Notes under the pieces: generated by a model
What the model was told of the DNA's origin: nothing
Databases searched by the model: none
Seen by the model: only the letters and a program-made list of their open reading frames with translations
Source: Alistipes sp.
GTDB taxonomy: Bacteria; Bacteroidota; Bacteroidia; Bacteroidales; Rikenellaceae
Length of the DNA stretch: 64,000 nt
Assembly: GCA_017547175.1 (NCBI GenBank)
Contig: JAFYQI010000011.1
Coordinates: 1 to 64,000, forward strand
Reading direction: 5' to 3'
Translations under genes and position numbers: made by a program
Part shown: positions 17,868 through 25,806 of the stretch, piece after piece
Layout: each line of letters opens with the position of its first letter
Position numbering within the stretch: the stretch's first letter is position 1

Positions 17868-17880
17868 AAAAGGGTTGTTC
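17868..17880 (+). repeat. Left half of a split terminator stem (island boundary)
   Basis: AAAAGGGTTGTTC lies 22 bp after the stop of the plus-strand lipoprotein gene. Its exact reverse complement GAACAACCCTTTT is at 27353-27365, just behind the stop of the minus-strand GH43 gene. Together they would form a 13-bp A/T-flanked stem, the normal shape of a bidirectional terminator between convergent genes, now 9.5 kb apart. Confidence 0.55.
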
Positions 17881-18013
17881 CACTCGGACTGGTCTTTTTA
17901 TTTTTAACTGATTGATTTTCAGTGTTAGTTTTTACGAAAATTGCAAAATCCTACATAGAAGACTACACGAAGGTAGTAATTAAGCCAACTAACTACGAGA
18001 CATAGGCATATAA

Positions 18014-18057
18014 ATCTTTTGAAAGTAAAGCACTGAAATCAAGCATCTTCAAAAGAT
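18014..18057. repeat. 10-bp inverted repeat near the left island end
   Basis: ATCTTTTGAA (18014-18023) and TTCAAAAGAT (18048-18057) are exact inverted copies with a 24-bp spacer in an AT-rich, gene-free stretch. Confidence 0.5.
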
Positions 18058-18076
18058 ACATTGTGAATAGACAACG

Positions 18077-18121
18077 GTGGCGTATGAAGGAACTACATGG
18101 TTTCATACATACGCCACTTTT
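18077..18121 (+). terminator. Strong hairpin with T-run at the left end of the island
   Basis: A perfect 10-bp stem (GTGGCGTATG / CATACGCCAC), with additional GAA/TTC pairing inside, is followed by TTTTT on the plus strand. It reads rightward and so would stop transcription entering from the lipoprotein side; it does not have a T-run for the minus-strand nuclease gene. The 298 bp from 17846 to 18143 hold no gene. Confidence 0.65.
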
Positions 18122-18143
18122 TATGTTGGAAATAATCACATTC

Positions 18144-20123
18144 TCAACAATGCACTTTGAAAAACTTATATATCAGCACCATTGCCATTGTGTCGAGTTC
18201 GCAGTAGCGTAGCAGTGCGTTCCTCAATTTAAGTTTTTCATCCTCAGACAATCCATCGTATTGCAATTTGGCATAGTTGGCATTTGCCAGACCGCCATTG
18301 TTTATTCGATCCTCACTATCTGAAGTTTCGCCTTCTTCGAGAAGCTCTGCACCTATTGCAGGAAGGTATTTGTAGGGGTTGCCAACCTCCGTGTGGGCAT
18401 TGTCAATATAGTTGATGAGCGAGAAGTCAAACTCGGCAAAATTTGGCGACGATACATACTCACGGTATGGCTTCTCGTAGAGTTTCTGCAACTCACGCGA
18501 GCGCAGCACTGCAGGCAGAACAACCTTTATCGAGTTGCTACCCTTCATCGAAGGGTCGTAGTAGTAGCGCACAACAACCTCACACAGGTCGATCATATCC
18601 CTATCACCGATATTGCTGTTGTCGGAGTTGTGGGTTATACTCTCGATAAACTCTATTAAGGCGAATCTATCCTCCTCGTTGCTATGTTTTAACTGCTCGG
18701 TAATCTGATTGAGTACCGAGTTCTCGTGGTGAGAGTAGCGGAAAATAGTACCGCTATCTCCCTCCAAATCACGCTTCAAGGCTCGTGCAAAATCGAAGTT
18801 CGGAAAACATCTATCGGTCGAGATCCACTCGGTATGAGTCAGCGTACCATCTTTCTCGAGTTGGTGGTGTGAGTATTGAAATGCTGTTGTTTCGTATGGG
18901 TAGCGACCCTTGGTGAATGGTAGTGCTACGGTTGATGTTTCGAAGTCAATAAAGTGAAGTGGGAATTTCCAATCCTCCATCTCTGCTTTGAGTCCTGGAA
19001 GCAGAATAGGCTCCATATCGCCCTTGCTCCATTTTTCAATCTGCATCTGTCGGCGCGAACTTGGATTGAATTCGCACATATCGAGGTTTGCTTCCGAGTC
19101 TTTTGGATTGAAATAGTCGAGAGGTTTCAAGTCCGATAGAAAATACTTGCCCTCTGCAATTAGTTGTTTCGCCTTTCTAAAACCCTTGCCACCCCACAAC
19201 TCCAAAGTGTGAGGTTTCTCGAAGTCAGCATCAGTAAAACCTGCGCACTCCTTCCAGCAGCGGTGGTAGCCCGAACGCGCAGGGTCGCCACTCTTAAACT
19301 CGCAGTTCTTACACTGTGACGATATGTGCGGTGTGATAGGCTTATCTTCACGCAGCGAGTCGAGCAGCATATCGACATAGTCAGTAAATGTTGTGCCCAT
19401 ATACTCCACCTGCTCAGTAGTGCGATTCTCAATTATAGCATCACATACCATATTCATATCGCAAGGCAAAAGTAACCAGTCCTTCTCGTTTGTTGGCGGG
19501 CTGTAGGCCTTCAAGCCACTTTCGTCAACGGTTTGAGTCTTGGTGTTGATGCGTACCATCTGGTTGAGTCCGTCCACATCGCATTGCTTGTTAGAGTTAA
19601 TGAGCATCAAGTATCCCTCAACGCTTTCGCCAAGCGCATTCTCTACGACATACTTCTGAAAAGCGAGGTCATAGATATATTTGCGATAGGCACTATTTAC
19701 CTCACCGCGTTGTGTCGTTGAGGTTATCTTATCCTCGTCTTTTTGTTGGAGCGATGATGATTTTACCTCGATAAGTTTTATCGTAGAGCCACGCTTAACC
19801 AAAATATCGACACGCACAAAACATCCGTTCCACTCAAAGGCTGCCTCAGCTATGACGGCATTCTGCTCACGCATAGCCTCTACAGTCTGTCGCAACGCCT
19901 CGTCTTTGTCCTTGGTTTCTATGTAATATTGCGCAAAACTCTTGTACTTCGAGAAGTAGTAGTGGCGTGCTAAAGCTCCCACCAGAATACCACCCTCGGC
20001 GAGCGATCGCATAAAGTCGTTGTCGGAGTTAGCATTGTCGTACTGCGTCTTATGCACTGCATAGTACAATTTGCGCGGGCAACCCAGCGAAGTGGTAAAG
20101 AGTGATTTAGTTAGTAGTGGCAT
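18144..20123 (-). CDS. DUF2779 protein: Cas4-like nuclease fused to DEDD-type exonuclease-like domain
   Basis: The 659-residue protein shows two nuclease-like halves. The first looks like a Cas4/RecB-type PD-(D/E)XK nuclease: D106 in VRVDILVK and E119/K121 in LIEVKSSS fit the active site, and C15 (GCPRKLYY) with C271, C274, C289 and C293 form a cysteine set like that holding a 4Fe-4S cluster in Cas4 and AddB. The second half (about 385-659, DUF2779) begins with HFIDFET (D393, E395) and ends with YCELDT (D644), which fit the first and last motifs of RNase H-fold DEDD exonucleases; the middle Asp motif is less clear. It follows the WYL gene by 9 bp in one operon. DNA is the likely substrate; activity is inference. 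Confidence 0.7.
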   Translation of the reverse strand: MPLLTKSLFTTSLGCPRKLYYAVHKTQYDNANSDNDFMRSLAEGGILVGALARHYYFSKYKSFAQYYIETKDKDEALRQTVEAMREQNAVIAEAAFEWNGCFVRVDILVKRGSTIKLIEVKSSSLQQKDEDKITSTTQRGEVNSAYRKYIYDLAFQKYVVENALGESVEGYLMLINSNKQCDVDGLNQMVRINTKTQTVDESGLKAYSPPTNEKDWLLLPCDMNMVCDAIIENRTTEQVEYMGTTFTDYVDMLLDSLREDKPITPHISSQCKNCEFKSGDPARSGYHRCWKECAGFTDADFEKPHTLELWGGKGFRKAKQLIAEGKYFLSDLKPLDYFNPKDSEANLDMCEFNPSSRRQMQIEKWSKGDMEPILLPGLKAEMEDWKFPLHFIDFETSTVALPFTKGRYPYETTAFQYSHHQLEKDGTLTHTEWISTDRCFPNFDFARALKRDLEGDSGTIFRYSHHENSVLNQITEQLKHSNEEDRFALIEFIESITHNSDNSNIGDRDMIDLCEVVVRYYYDPSMKGSNSIKVVLPAVLRSRELQKLYEKPYREYVSSPNFAEFDFSLINYIDNAHTEVGNPYKYLPAIGAELLEEGETSDSEDRINNGGLANANYAKLQYDGLSEDEKLKLRNALLRYCELDTMAMVLIYKFFKVHC

Positions 20124-20132
20124 AATCGTTGT

Positions 20133-20882
20133 CTATTTGATTACTTCGTCAGGAACAAAACCGCCAATGCGACTGCGGTGATAGCGTTTATCATCTGCAC
20201 GGTAGCGGGCGAGGTCTTCTCGTTCATCGAGTGGTGTTGCTTCCGATGGCGGAATATTGTCCAGAAAGTCGGCTGCCGAAAAATCCTCAGGGATGACAAA
20301 GGTCTCCTCGGTCGGAACGATATATGCGATGTGATTGAGGCTGTAAATACGAACTACATCCTCTTCAACCACACGCCCAACAACAAACCACTCTTTATAT
20401 TGCTTGATAAAATAGGGTTCAAGATGCAAACGATCTTGTGCCGTATGCTCCTCGTCCACTCTGCGAGGATGAACGATTAGTACTCGTTTCGACTGCTCCA
20501 TCGCATCCAGCAATGGATTGAGATATTTGTAAGATAAGGTCTTGTCAAAAAGTATTCGTCCTTTAAGGGGTGATTCTCCCATCAGAGCATTGCTCAGTCG
20601 TAAATGACTAATCAATGTCTCTTGTGTTTCAGTTAGTGTCCCATCAAGCGACCCCTTCAATACATATTTATATCCCCCTTGTTTGCGGCATTCAATCTCA
20701 ATCTCAAACATATCATCTATCGCCTTTATGTGGTTGTGCAGAGTGCGTTTGGGGAGGGGCTCTTTATGGTGGTTGAGTCGATAATTATTCCGCCACGCGC
20801 GATCAATATCCTCGTAAGTCTTGCCGTCTCGACTTATCAAGTCGAGTAGCCAAACATAACGCTTAAATAGATGTGCTGCCAT
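20133..20882 (-). CDS. WYL-domain transcriptional regulator
   Basis: The 249-residue protein has an N-terminal helical DNA-binding region (about 1-75, with KTYEDIDRAWRNNYRLN and PKRTLHNHIKAIDDMF) and a C-terminal WYL domain (about 120-195). RLHLEPYFIKQYKEWFVVGRV holds the WYL signature position and RIYSLNHI follows as in the family. WYL regulators often control phage-defence and DNA-repair loci and sense nucleic acid or nucleotide ligands. Its own promoter carries one of four matching palindromes, so autoregulation is likely. It starts a two-gene operon with the DUF2779 nuclease. Confidence 0.85.
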   Translation of the reverse strand: MAAHLFKRYVWLLDLISRDGKTYEDIDRAWRNNYRLNHHKEPLPKRTLHNHIKAIDDMFEIEIECRKQGGYKYVLKGSLDGTLTETQETLISHLRLSNALMGESPLKGRILFDKTLSYKYLNPLLDAMEQSKRVLIVHPRRVDEEHTAQDRLHLEPYFIKQYKEWFVVGRVVEEDVVRIYSLNHIAYIVPTEETFVIPEDFSAADFLDNIPPSEATPLDEREDLARYRADDKRYHRSRIGGFVPDEVIK

Positions 20883-20907
20883 ATTCTTGTATTTTTGTTT
20901 CCGACTG

Positions 20908-21014
20908 CAAAAATAATTGCCATATGCGCCAAAACTTGGCGCAGGTTATTTTTACAAATATAATAAAAACTTTTTACTTACGCCAAGATTTGGCGCAGGC
21001 AGGGACTATCTTTG
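20908..21014. promoter_or_regulatory. Divergent promoter pair with two palindromic operators
   Basis: Leftward -7 box TATTTTTG (20915 to 20908) serves the WYL operon; rightward TATCTTTG (21007-21014) serves the hydrolase operon. Palindrome 1, TGCGCCAAAACTTGGCGCA (20925-20943, perfect arms), has its centre 19 bp from the first T of the leftward -7 box. Palindrome 2, CGCCAAGATTTGGCG (20981-20995), has its centre 19 bp from the first T of the rightward box. Both cover the place of the -33 element, which suggests repression or regulator-dependent activation. Predicted leaders are about 22 and 26 nt. Confidence 0.8.
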
Positions 21015-21043
21015 TGGCTGAAATAATTAAAAACTATTCAGCT

Positions 21044-21733
21044 ATGAACTTAAATACGCCGATTTCAGTATCCTCTGGCGACCCCTATATGGATCGCCCG
21101 CCCGTTGCAATCTATGTCCACGGCCTGGCTTCGGGCGCCAATGCTACAACCTTTGATAAACTTGCCAAGCGTTTTCCGCAGTTTATCTGGATGTCAACCG
21201 ATTTTGGCGAGGAGTTAGCCGAGAATGTAAAGCAACTCAACGATATGATTCGCAGCAACTACCCTCAACTTATCGTTGGAACTTCGATGGGTGGCTTGAC
21301 CGTGCTCTATGCCGATGCCCCCGAGGCTGTGAAGGTGGCGATCAATCCTGCACTTTCGATTGCCGACAGCGTGCGCCATACCATCGGTTTGGGCCGCCAC
21401 GAATACTTTTGCGAGCGTTTGGATGGTGCAACCGAGTTTGAACTCACCGAGCAGATGTGCCAACGATACGAGCGATATATCGCCTCGCACACACCCTCAC
21501 TCGGTCGAGCAAATTATGCCATATTCTCGCCTCACGACGAATTGCTCGGTGACGAGGCCTCCGCTGCCGCACAACAGGTTGTGGCCAACAGCGGCTACCG
21601 CGTACTTATCGATCCCAAAGGAAAACATCGTATGCAGTCTTCGACCATTGACCTAATCGCAAAAGAGGTCATCGAGAAAGAGTATTTTTCGGGAATATTC
21701 CTGCTCAATAGCGAACAATCAAACGAAAAATAA
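21044..21733 (+). CDS. YqiA-type alpha/beta-hydrolase (esterase-like)
   Basis: The 229-residue protein resembles the small YqiA/YcfP esterase-like branch of alpha/beta-hydrolases. AIYVHGLASGANATTF near residue 18 is the oxyanion-hole strand-loop, LIVGTSMGGLTVLY near 75 contains the nucleophile Ser, SPHDELLG near 165 carries an acid residue, and GKHRMQ near 192 the His. I start it at 21044 rather than further upstream because the promoter and operator lie in between. It is followed 42 bp later by the UDG-like gene in the same direction. Substrate unknown; its place in the island regulon is the main point of interest. Confidence 0.75.
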   Translation: MNLNTPISVSSGDPYMDRPPVAIYVHGLASGANATTFDKLAKRFPQFIWMSTDFGEELAENVKQLNDMIRSNYPQLIVGTSMGGLTVLYADAPEAVKVAINPALSIADSVRHTIGLGRHEYFCERLDGATEFELTEQMCQRYERYIASHTPSLGRANYAIFSPHDELLGDEASAAAQQVVANSGYRVLIDPKGKHRMQSSTIDLIAKEVIEKEYFSGIFLLNSEQSNEK

Positions 21734-21775
21734 TTAACTTTACCAATGATTCGTTAAACTAAAATATAGACAAAT

Positions 21776-22672
21776 ATGGAAAACGAAATTTTAAAGCAGT
21801 TTGTAAAAAAAAACAATATGCTAATTTCAGAATGGTATGAAAATCCCAGGCAATGCGTTGAAAATAATGTCTATTTTCTGAATTATAGTAAAACTACAAG
21901 AAAAAAGAATAAAGGGATTGAACACAGCCCGCTTTATAGCAATGGAGATGGTATAAAATACTATAAATATAGGCCTGAACCTTATCTCGGCGACCCGTAT
22001 AATTGCTCCATAGTTATGCTAAATCTTAACCCGGGATTTGGAGGCGAGGATGGTGATAAACCTTTACATTGGAAAGATGGTGTATTAGTTGACGAGAAGA
22101 TTTGCACAAACTATTATGACTACGCCAAAGTTTTTCCATATATCCAAGAGGATGATAATCGTCATGTGGGTGCTAAAAAATGGTGGCAGTCTCGAAAAGC
22201 ATGGTTAGATAATTTTGTAAAGAAAGTTGCCGATGTCAAGGATCCCTCGGCTCCTTTTGCGATAGAGCTTTGCCCATGGCACTCAAAATCATGGAAGGAT
22301 TTGAAATATAAAGAAGACGAAGATCTAAAAAATTATATTTTGAGTTATGTGATTGCTCCGGCAATCGAGGCAGCAAAAGGTGCGCAAGTAAAATTCCCCC
22401 CGGTTTGCATTGGGAAATCATTTGAAACAATTTTACCATTATTGGGGTTTAAGTGTGATCCAACGAATTGTTGGAATCAAGATGGCTGTTTAAAAGAATG
22501 GCCGACGACAAAAGATGGCATCCCAACACAACGGACGTATCAACTTTTTAAGAATGATAAGAATGAGTATATATTAAACATATGGGCACCAGGTGCGAAT
22601 AAAACTCCATCTCCATCTTTTAATGATGCAGAAACATTCATTGTAAGTGAAATAAAAGAAATAATAGAATAG
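21776..22672 (+). CDS. Uracil-DNA-glycosylase-superfamily-like protein (SMUG1-like motifs)
   Basis: The 298-residue product is not confidently recognised, but its motifs fit the UDG fold. IVMLNLNPGFGGEDG (residues 79-93) resembles the GMNPGPFG motif of SMUG1, FAIELCPWHS (161-170) falls where a second strand motif is expected, VCIGKSFETILPLLGF resembles the strand before the last motif, and PSPSF near 278 may replace HPSP. The catalytic details are therefore altered. Family members excise damaged or modified bases. The gene is markedly AT-rich against its neighbours, a sign of transfer, and follows the hydrolase by 42 bp. A terminator lies behind it. Confidence 0.5.
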   Translation: MENEILKQFVKKNNMLISEWYENPRQCVENNVYFLNYSKTTRKKNKGIEHSPLYSNGDGIKYYKYRPEPYLGDPYNCSIVMLNLNPGFGGEDGDKPLHWKDGVLVDEKICTNYYDYAKVFPYIQEDDNRHVGAKKWWQSRKAWLDNFVKKVADVKDPSAPFAIELCPWHSKSWKDLKYKEDEDLKNYILSYVIAPAIEAAKGAQVKFPPVCIGKSFETILPLLGFKCDPTNCWNQDGCLKEWPTTKDGIPTQRTYQLFKNDKNEYILNIWAPGANKTPSPSFNDAETFIVSEIKEIIE

Positions 22673-22686
22673 CAATATCAATACAT

Positions 22687-22721
22687 ATCGCCATCTCGTT
22701 ATTTTTGAGGTGGCGATTTTT
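22687..22721 (+). terminator. Terminator between convergent UDG-like and 214-residue genes
   Basis: ATCGCCATCTC pairs with GAGGTGGCGAT (one G-T pair), loop of nine bases, followed by TTTTT on the plus strand. It lies between the stops of two convergent genes, 14 bp after the UDG-like stop. Confidence 0.75.
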
Positions 22722-22728
22722 ATGATTC

Positions 22729-23373
22729 TTAGTCAATCAATTCTACACTTCGTTGCCGCAAAAGAGTCTGTTGCTCCGAGGCGTCAAATGTAGCGGTTTG
22801 TAGCAGGCGGGTGGCGTGAATAGGGCGTATGGTAAGTTGTTCCGGAGTTACAAACAGCAACACCTGGTATCGATTGTCGCAGGATGATTCACGAAGTACC
22901 CAATCGCGTTGCTCCTCGCCGTGTGCTTGCTTCAATCGCTCCTGACGGGCTCGATAGTGCGATGAGGCCGACTGCAAGGGAGTGTCGACTACGATTCCCA
23001 GAGAGAGGCTATTCTCCCACAACACCTCGACAACATCTCCCCGCCGATAGCGCCAACCGGCAATCTGTGAGACTTCGGGTCGATCCGACAGGTGTTCGAA
23101 GTAACGATACAACTCGACCGGCGAAGAGGCGATATAAAACTGTTCATCTACACTTGTATCCGCTGAATAGAGTTGATTAAAAGGCAGTTCCTGCACTTGG
23201 CAACAGCACAATCGATCGTTGAGCCGACCCTCTAACTCCTTCATTCGGCGCATCAACCGTGCAGAATCTGTTATTAATGCTTCGTCGGTGCAAGTAAGCG
23301 AAAGAGGATAGCGTTGCGCTTCTTGGTCGCAGAAGCACAACGCACGCAGTCGAAAAATGGTTTTCTCGGTCAT
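22729..23373 (-). CDS. Uncharacterised island protein A1 (paralogue of the gene at 25807)
   Basis: The 214-residue protein has no recognised domain, but clearly matches the protein encoded at 25807-26409: IFRLRALCFCDQEAQRYPLS aligns with its N terminus (shared RYP and C further on), VQELPF with VQEIPM, and GDVVEVLWENSLSLGIVVD with GEIVQIVNDNSLTIGIVVD (shared G, V, NSL, GIVVD). The last segment is strand-rich and could be a small beta-barrel. No signal peptide or membrane segment. It is downstream of the 120-residue gene by 10 bp in one operon, divergent from the AAA+ gene. Function unknown. Confidence 0.6.
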   Translation of the reverse strand: MTEKTIFRLRALCFCDQEAQRYPLSLTCTDEALITDSARLMRRMKELEGRLNDRLCCCQVQELPFNQLYSADTSVDEQFYIASSPVELYRYFEHLSDRPEVSQIAGWRYRRGDVVEVLWENSLSLGIVVDTPLQSASSHYRARQERLKQAHGEEQRDWVLRESSCDNRYQVLLFVTPEQLTIRPIHATRLLQTATFDASEQQTLLRQRSVELID

Positions 23374-23383
23374 CAGTTCGGCA

Positions 23384-23746
23384 TTACATCAGATTGCTGA
23401 GCAGATCTTGCTCAAAGTTCTGAAGTGTGAATTGCAAAGTAGGCAGCACGTCTTGCAAAGTCTTCTCACGCAGGATGGGTTTTGCTTTGGAGAAGATTGT
23501 CAACTGCACGCAATGCTCATCGAAAACATCAAACTCGTGGGTCATATCACGCTTCACGGCATCGGCATTCGCGAAATAGGATGCAAGAAGTAGGTTGCAG
23601 AGTGATTCGCTCTGAAAGGTGGAGCGATTGCGCACTTCATTCCACTCGGCTTGGGGAAACACAGCAAGCATCGCATCGTCAATATAAACATCATCTGCTT
23701 TGGTGCGAAACTCTAACATCGTTACAATTTTCTCTTTAATCATCAT
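23384..23746 (-). CDS. Uncharacterised 120-residue island protein
   Basis: A small, acidic, soluble protein with no family recognised. It begins KEKIVTMLEFRTKADD and has a helical middle (ESLCNLLLASYFANADAVKRDM) and C terminus. It is the first gene of the minus-strand operon with protein A1, under a promoter carrying the island palindrome, back to back with the AAA+ gene. Size and position suggest a partner or adaptor of the ATPase, but this is guesswork from context. Confidence 0.6.
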   Translation of the reverse strand: MMIKEKIVTMLEFRTKADDVYIDDAMLAVFPQAEWNEVRNRSTFQSESLCNLLLASYFANADAVKRDMTHEFDVFDEHCVQLTIFSKAKPILREKTLQDVLPTLQFTLQNFEQDLLSNLM

Positions 23747-23784
23747 ATCTTATAATTTTATAGGTTAAACTTTCAATCACGATG

Positions 23785-23893
23785 CAAATTTACACCTAAC
23801 CTATGCCAAAAAGTGGCATTGTAATATAAATTTGCGATTTTTTACTCTTTTTCTTACTCTGCCAACTTTTGGCAGATGTGTAGCATATCTTTG
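23785..23893. promoter_or_regulatory. Second divergent promoter pair with two palindromic operators
   Basis: Leftward -7 box TAAATTTG (23792 to 23785) serves the 120-residue/A1 operon; rightward TATCTTTG (23886-23893) serves the AAA+ gene. Palindrome 3, ATGCCAAAAAGTGGCAT (23803-23819, one mismatch pair), and palindrome 4, TCTGCCAACTTTTGGCAGA (23858-23876, perfect), have centres 19 bp from the first T of their -7 boxes, the same geometry as at 20.9 kb. Palindrome centres are 56 bp apart here and 54 bp apart there. Confidence 0.8.
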
Positions 23894-23917
23894 TGCCAGA
23901 AATAAAATAAGAAGATT

Positions 23918-25618
23918 ATGGCACAAGAGAAAACAAAACGAGTAACAAAGAGAAGAGAGGTGGAGGAGCAGAAGGCGCTGACTCTCCTCGATGCAGTGGA
24001 GCAAATTGCCGAGCAGGCGCAAAATTCAGCTTTGAGTGAGGCGTTTTTCAAAAAGGTAGCAAGACCGATAAACTACATCGGGGAGCGATTGCAGATTAGC
24101 GACAAGCAAGCGGTGATGCTTGCACTACTTACGAACTTTTATGATGAATGGAATACTTTGTCTGATTTGACGCAATATACAGGCTGTAAAAGATTGCAAC
24201 TGTTGCGCTATGCTCCAGAGTTGAATATGCTCCGAAAAAATCGATATATACGAATTAGAGCAAGCAATAATTCGGCACCTGCCCTTTTTAATGGAGAGGC
24301 CTACCGAATCACAAATGATGCCTTGCACGCCATTCAATACAATGAGCCTTTTTATCCTCCCAAATACACCGGTTTAACCATTAGGGAGTTCTTCGATCGG
24401 CTCAACGATTTGACCGAACAGCGCAAAAAAGAAGGTTTGGAATATAGCCTCTTTGTCGAAGAGGTATTTGAGTTAATCAATGCAAACTCAACCTTGCCTT
24501 TTGTAGGGGAAATCAAAAGTCTGAATCTTCCCGAAGAAGATCGGATCCTGTTTTTGTGGTGCTGTGATATGCTCGTTTCGGAGAATGATGGAGTTATCAT
24601 TCCGAGTGATATTCATGCCCTGTACGATGGCCTGCATGGGTTGAGCAGAAGACAACTTACTGCACTGCGAGAACAACAGTCGTTGCTATTTGACAGAGGA
24701 CTATTGCAACCCATAAACAACGATGGAATGGGGCAACACGAGGCGTATGAACTAACCTCGTATGTTCGCTGTGAACTTTTGCAGGGTTTAGGTGTGAAAC
24801 CATCGAAACGAGATGATGGTCGGTTGCTTTCCTGCCAATCAATCGTCTCAAAAGAGCTCTTTTACAACCCCAAAGAGGAGCGCTCGCTGACGCAACTCAG
24901 TGCGCTGTTGGAGCCTGAACAATTCGATAATATCTGCGCTCGCTTGGAGGAAAAAGGTCTGCGGCGCGGATTTGCCTGCCTCTTTTATGGAGCTCCGGGA
25001 ACGGGTAAGACCGAAACAGTCTTGCAGTTGGCTCGCCAAACGGGCCGCGATTTGATGCAGGTCAATGTTGCCGAGATTAAGAGTATGTGGGTAGGCGAAA
25101 GCGAGAAGAATATCAAGGCTCTCTTCGATCGCTATCGCAGATTAGTCAAGGAGTCAGAGCGTGCCCCCATACTCTTCTTTAATGAGGCTGACGCCATTAT
25201 TAATAAACGCAACGAAAATGCAGAAAGAGCTGTAGACAAGATGGAGAATTCGATGCAAAATATCATCCTGCAAGAGATAGAAAACCTTGAAGGTATCCTT
25301 ATCGCCACCACCAACCTCACGAAGAATATGGACTCTGCCTTCGAGCGTAGATTCCTCTATAAGATTGAGTTTGAGAAACCATCTGCGGAGGCAAAGCAGA
25401 CTATATGGAGGTCGATGTTACCTTCGTTATCCAACGACGAAGCATTGCAACTTGCTACCAAATACGATTTCACTGGCGGACAAATAGAAAACATTACCCG
25501 CAAGCAGGCTGTTGATGAGATTCTTACAGGACACTCGGTTGAACTTAATCGATTGATCGAATTTTGCAACGAAGAACGATTAGATCAACCAGTGCACCGC
25601 AGAAGAATAGGGTTCTAA
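23918..25618 (+). CDS. AAA+ ATPase of the island
   Basis: The 566-residue protein has an unrecognised helical N-terminal region (1 to about 320) with a charged start, then one AAA+ module. Walker A is GAPGTGKT at 358-365, the pore-loop-like SMWVGESEKNI follows at 389-399, Walker B reads ILFFNEAD at 418-425 with Asn in place of the usual first Asp, sensor 1 is ATTN near 463-466, and RR at 477-478 fits the arginine finger. The module is of the classical FtsH/Cdc48-like clade but lacks a protease domain, pointing to a remodelling ATPase. It is transcribed away from the A1 operon, with the A1-like gene following 188 bp later. Target unknown. Confidence 0.75.
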   Translation: MAQEKTKRVTKRREVEEQKALTLLDAVEQIAEQAQNSALSEAFFKKVARPINYIGERLQISDKQAVMLALLTNFYDEWNTLSDLTQYTGCKRLQLLRYAPELNMLRKNRYIRIRASNNSAPALFNGEAYRITNDALHAIQYNEPFYPPKYTGLTIREFFDRLNDLTEQRKKEGLEYSLFVEEVFELINANSTLPFVGEIKSLNLPEEDRILFLWCCDMLVSENDGVIIPSDIHALYDGLHGLSRRQLTALREQQSLLFDRGLLQPINNDGMGQHEAYELTSYVRCELLQGLGVKPSKRDDGRLLSCQSIVSKELFYNPKEERSLTQLSALLEPEQFDNICARLEEKGLRRGFACLFYGAPGTGKTETVLQLARQTGRDLMQVNVAEIKSMWVGESEKNIKALFDRYRRLVKESERAPILFFNEADAIINKRNENAERAVDKMENSMQNIILQEIENLEGILIATTNLTKNMDSAFERRFLYKIEFEKPSAEAKQTIWRSMLPSLSNDEALQLATKYDFTGGQIENITRKQAVDEILTGHSVELNRLIEFCNEERLDQPVHRRRIGF

Positions 25619-25806
25619 AAATAAACGAAACAGAATTATATTTTCGGTGGCAGTGAAAATAAAAGTGTAGCCCTTTGCAATGCCAAGGTAATCGGCGAAG
25701 CCCCCCCCTCAAGAATATTTTTAGTATGCAGCGGATTATATATACCAACGACAGGAGCAAGGATGGTCATAGACAAAGGTATCTTCAAGGGTGCATTTTT
25801 CCCTCT

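Noticed and set aside
20133..23893. Known BREX, CBASS, Thoeris or similar WYL/CapW-regulated defence system
   Set aside because: None of the marker genes (PglZ, cyclase, TIR or others) is present, so I do not assign a named system.
25619..25806. Third promoter with the island palindrome before protein A2
   Set aside because: Only a half-match (GCCAAGG..ATCGGC) without a -7 box at the 19-bp distance is seen.
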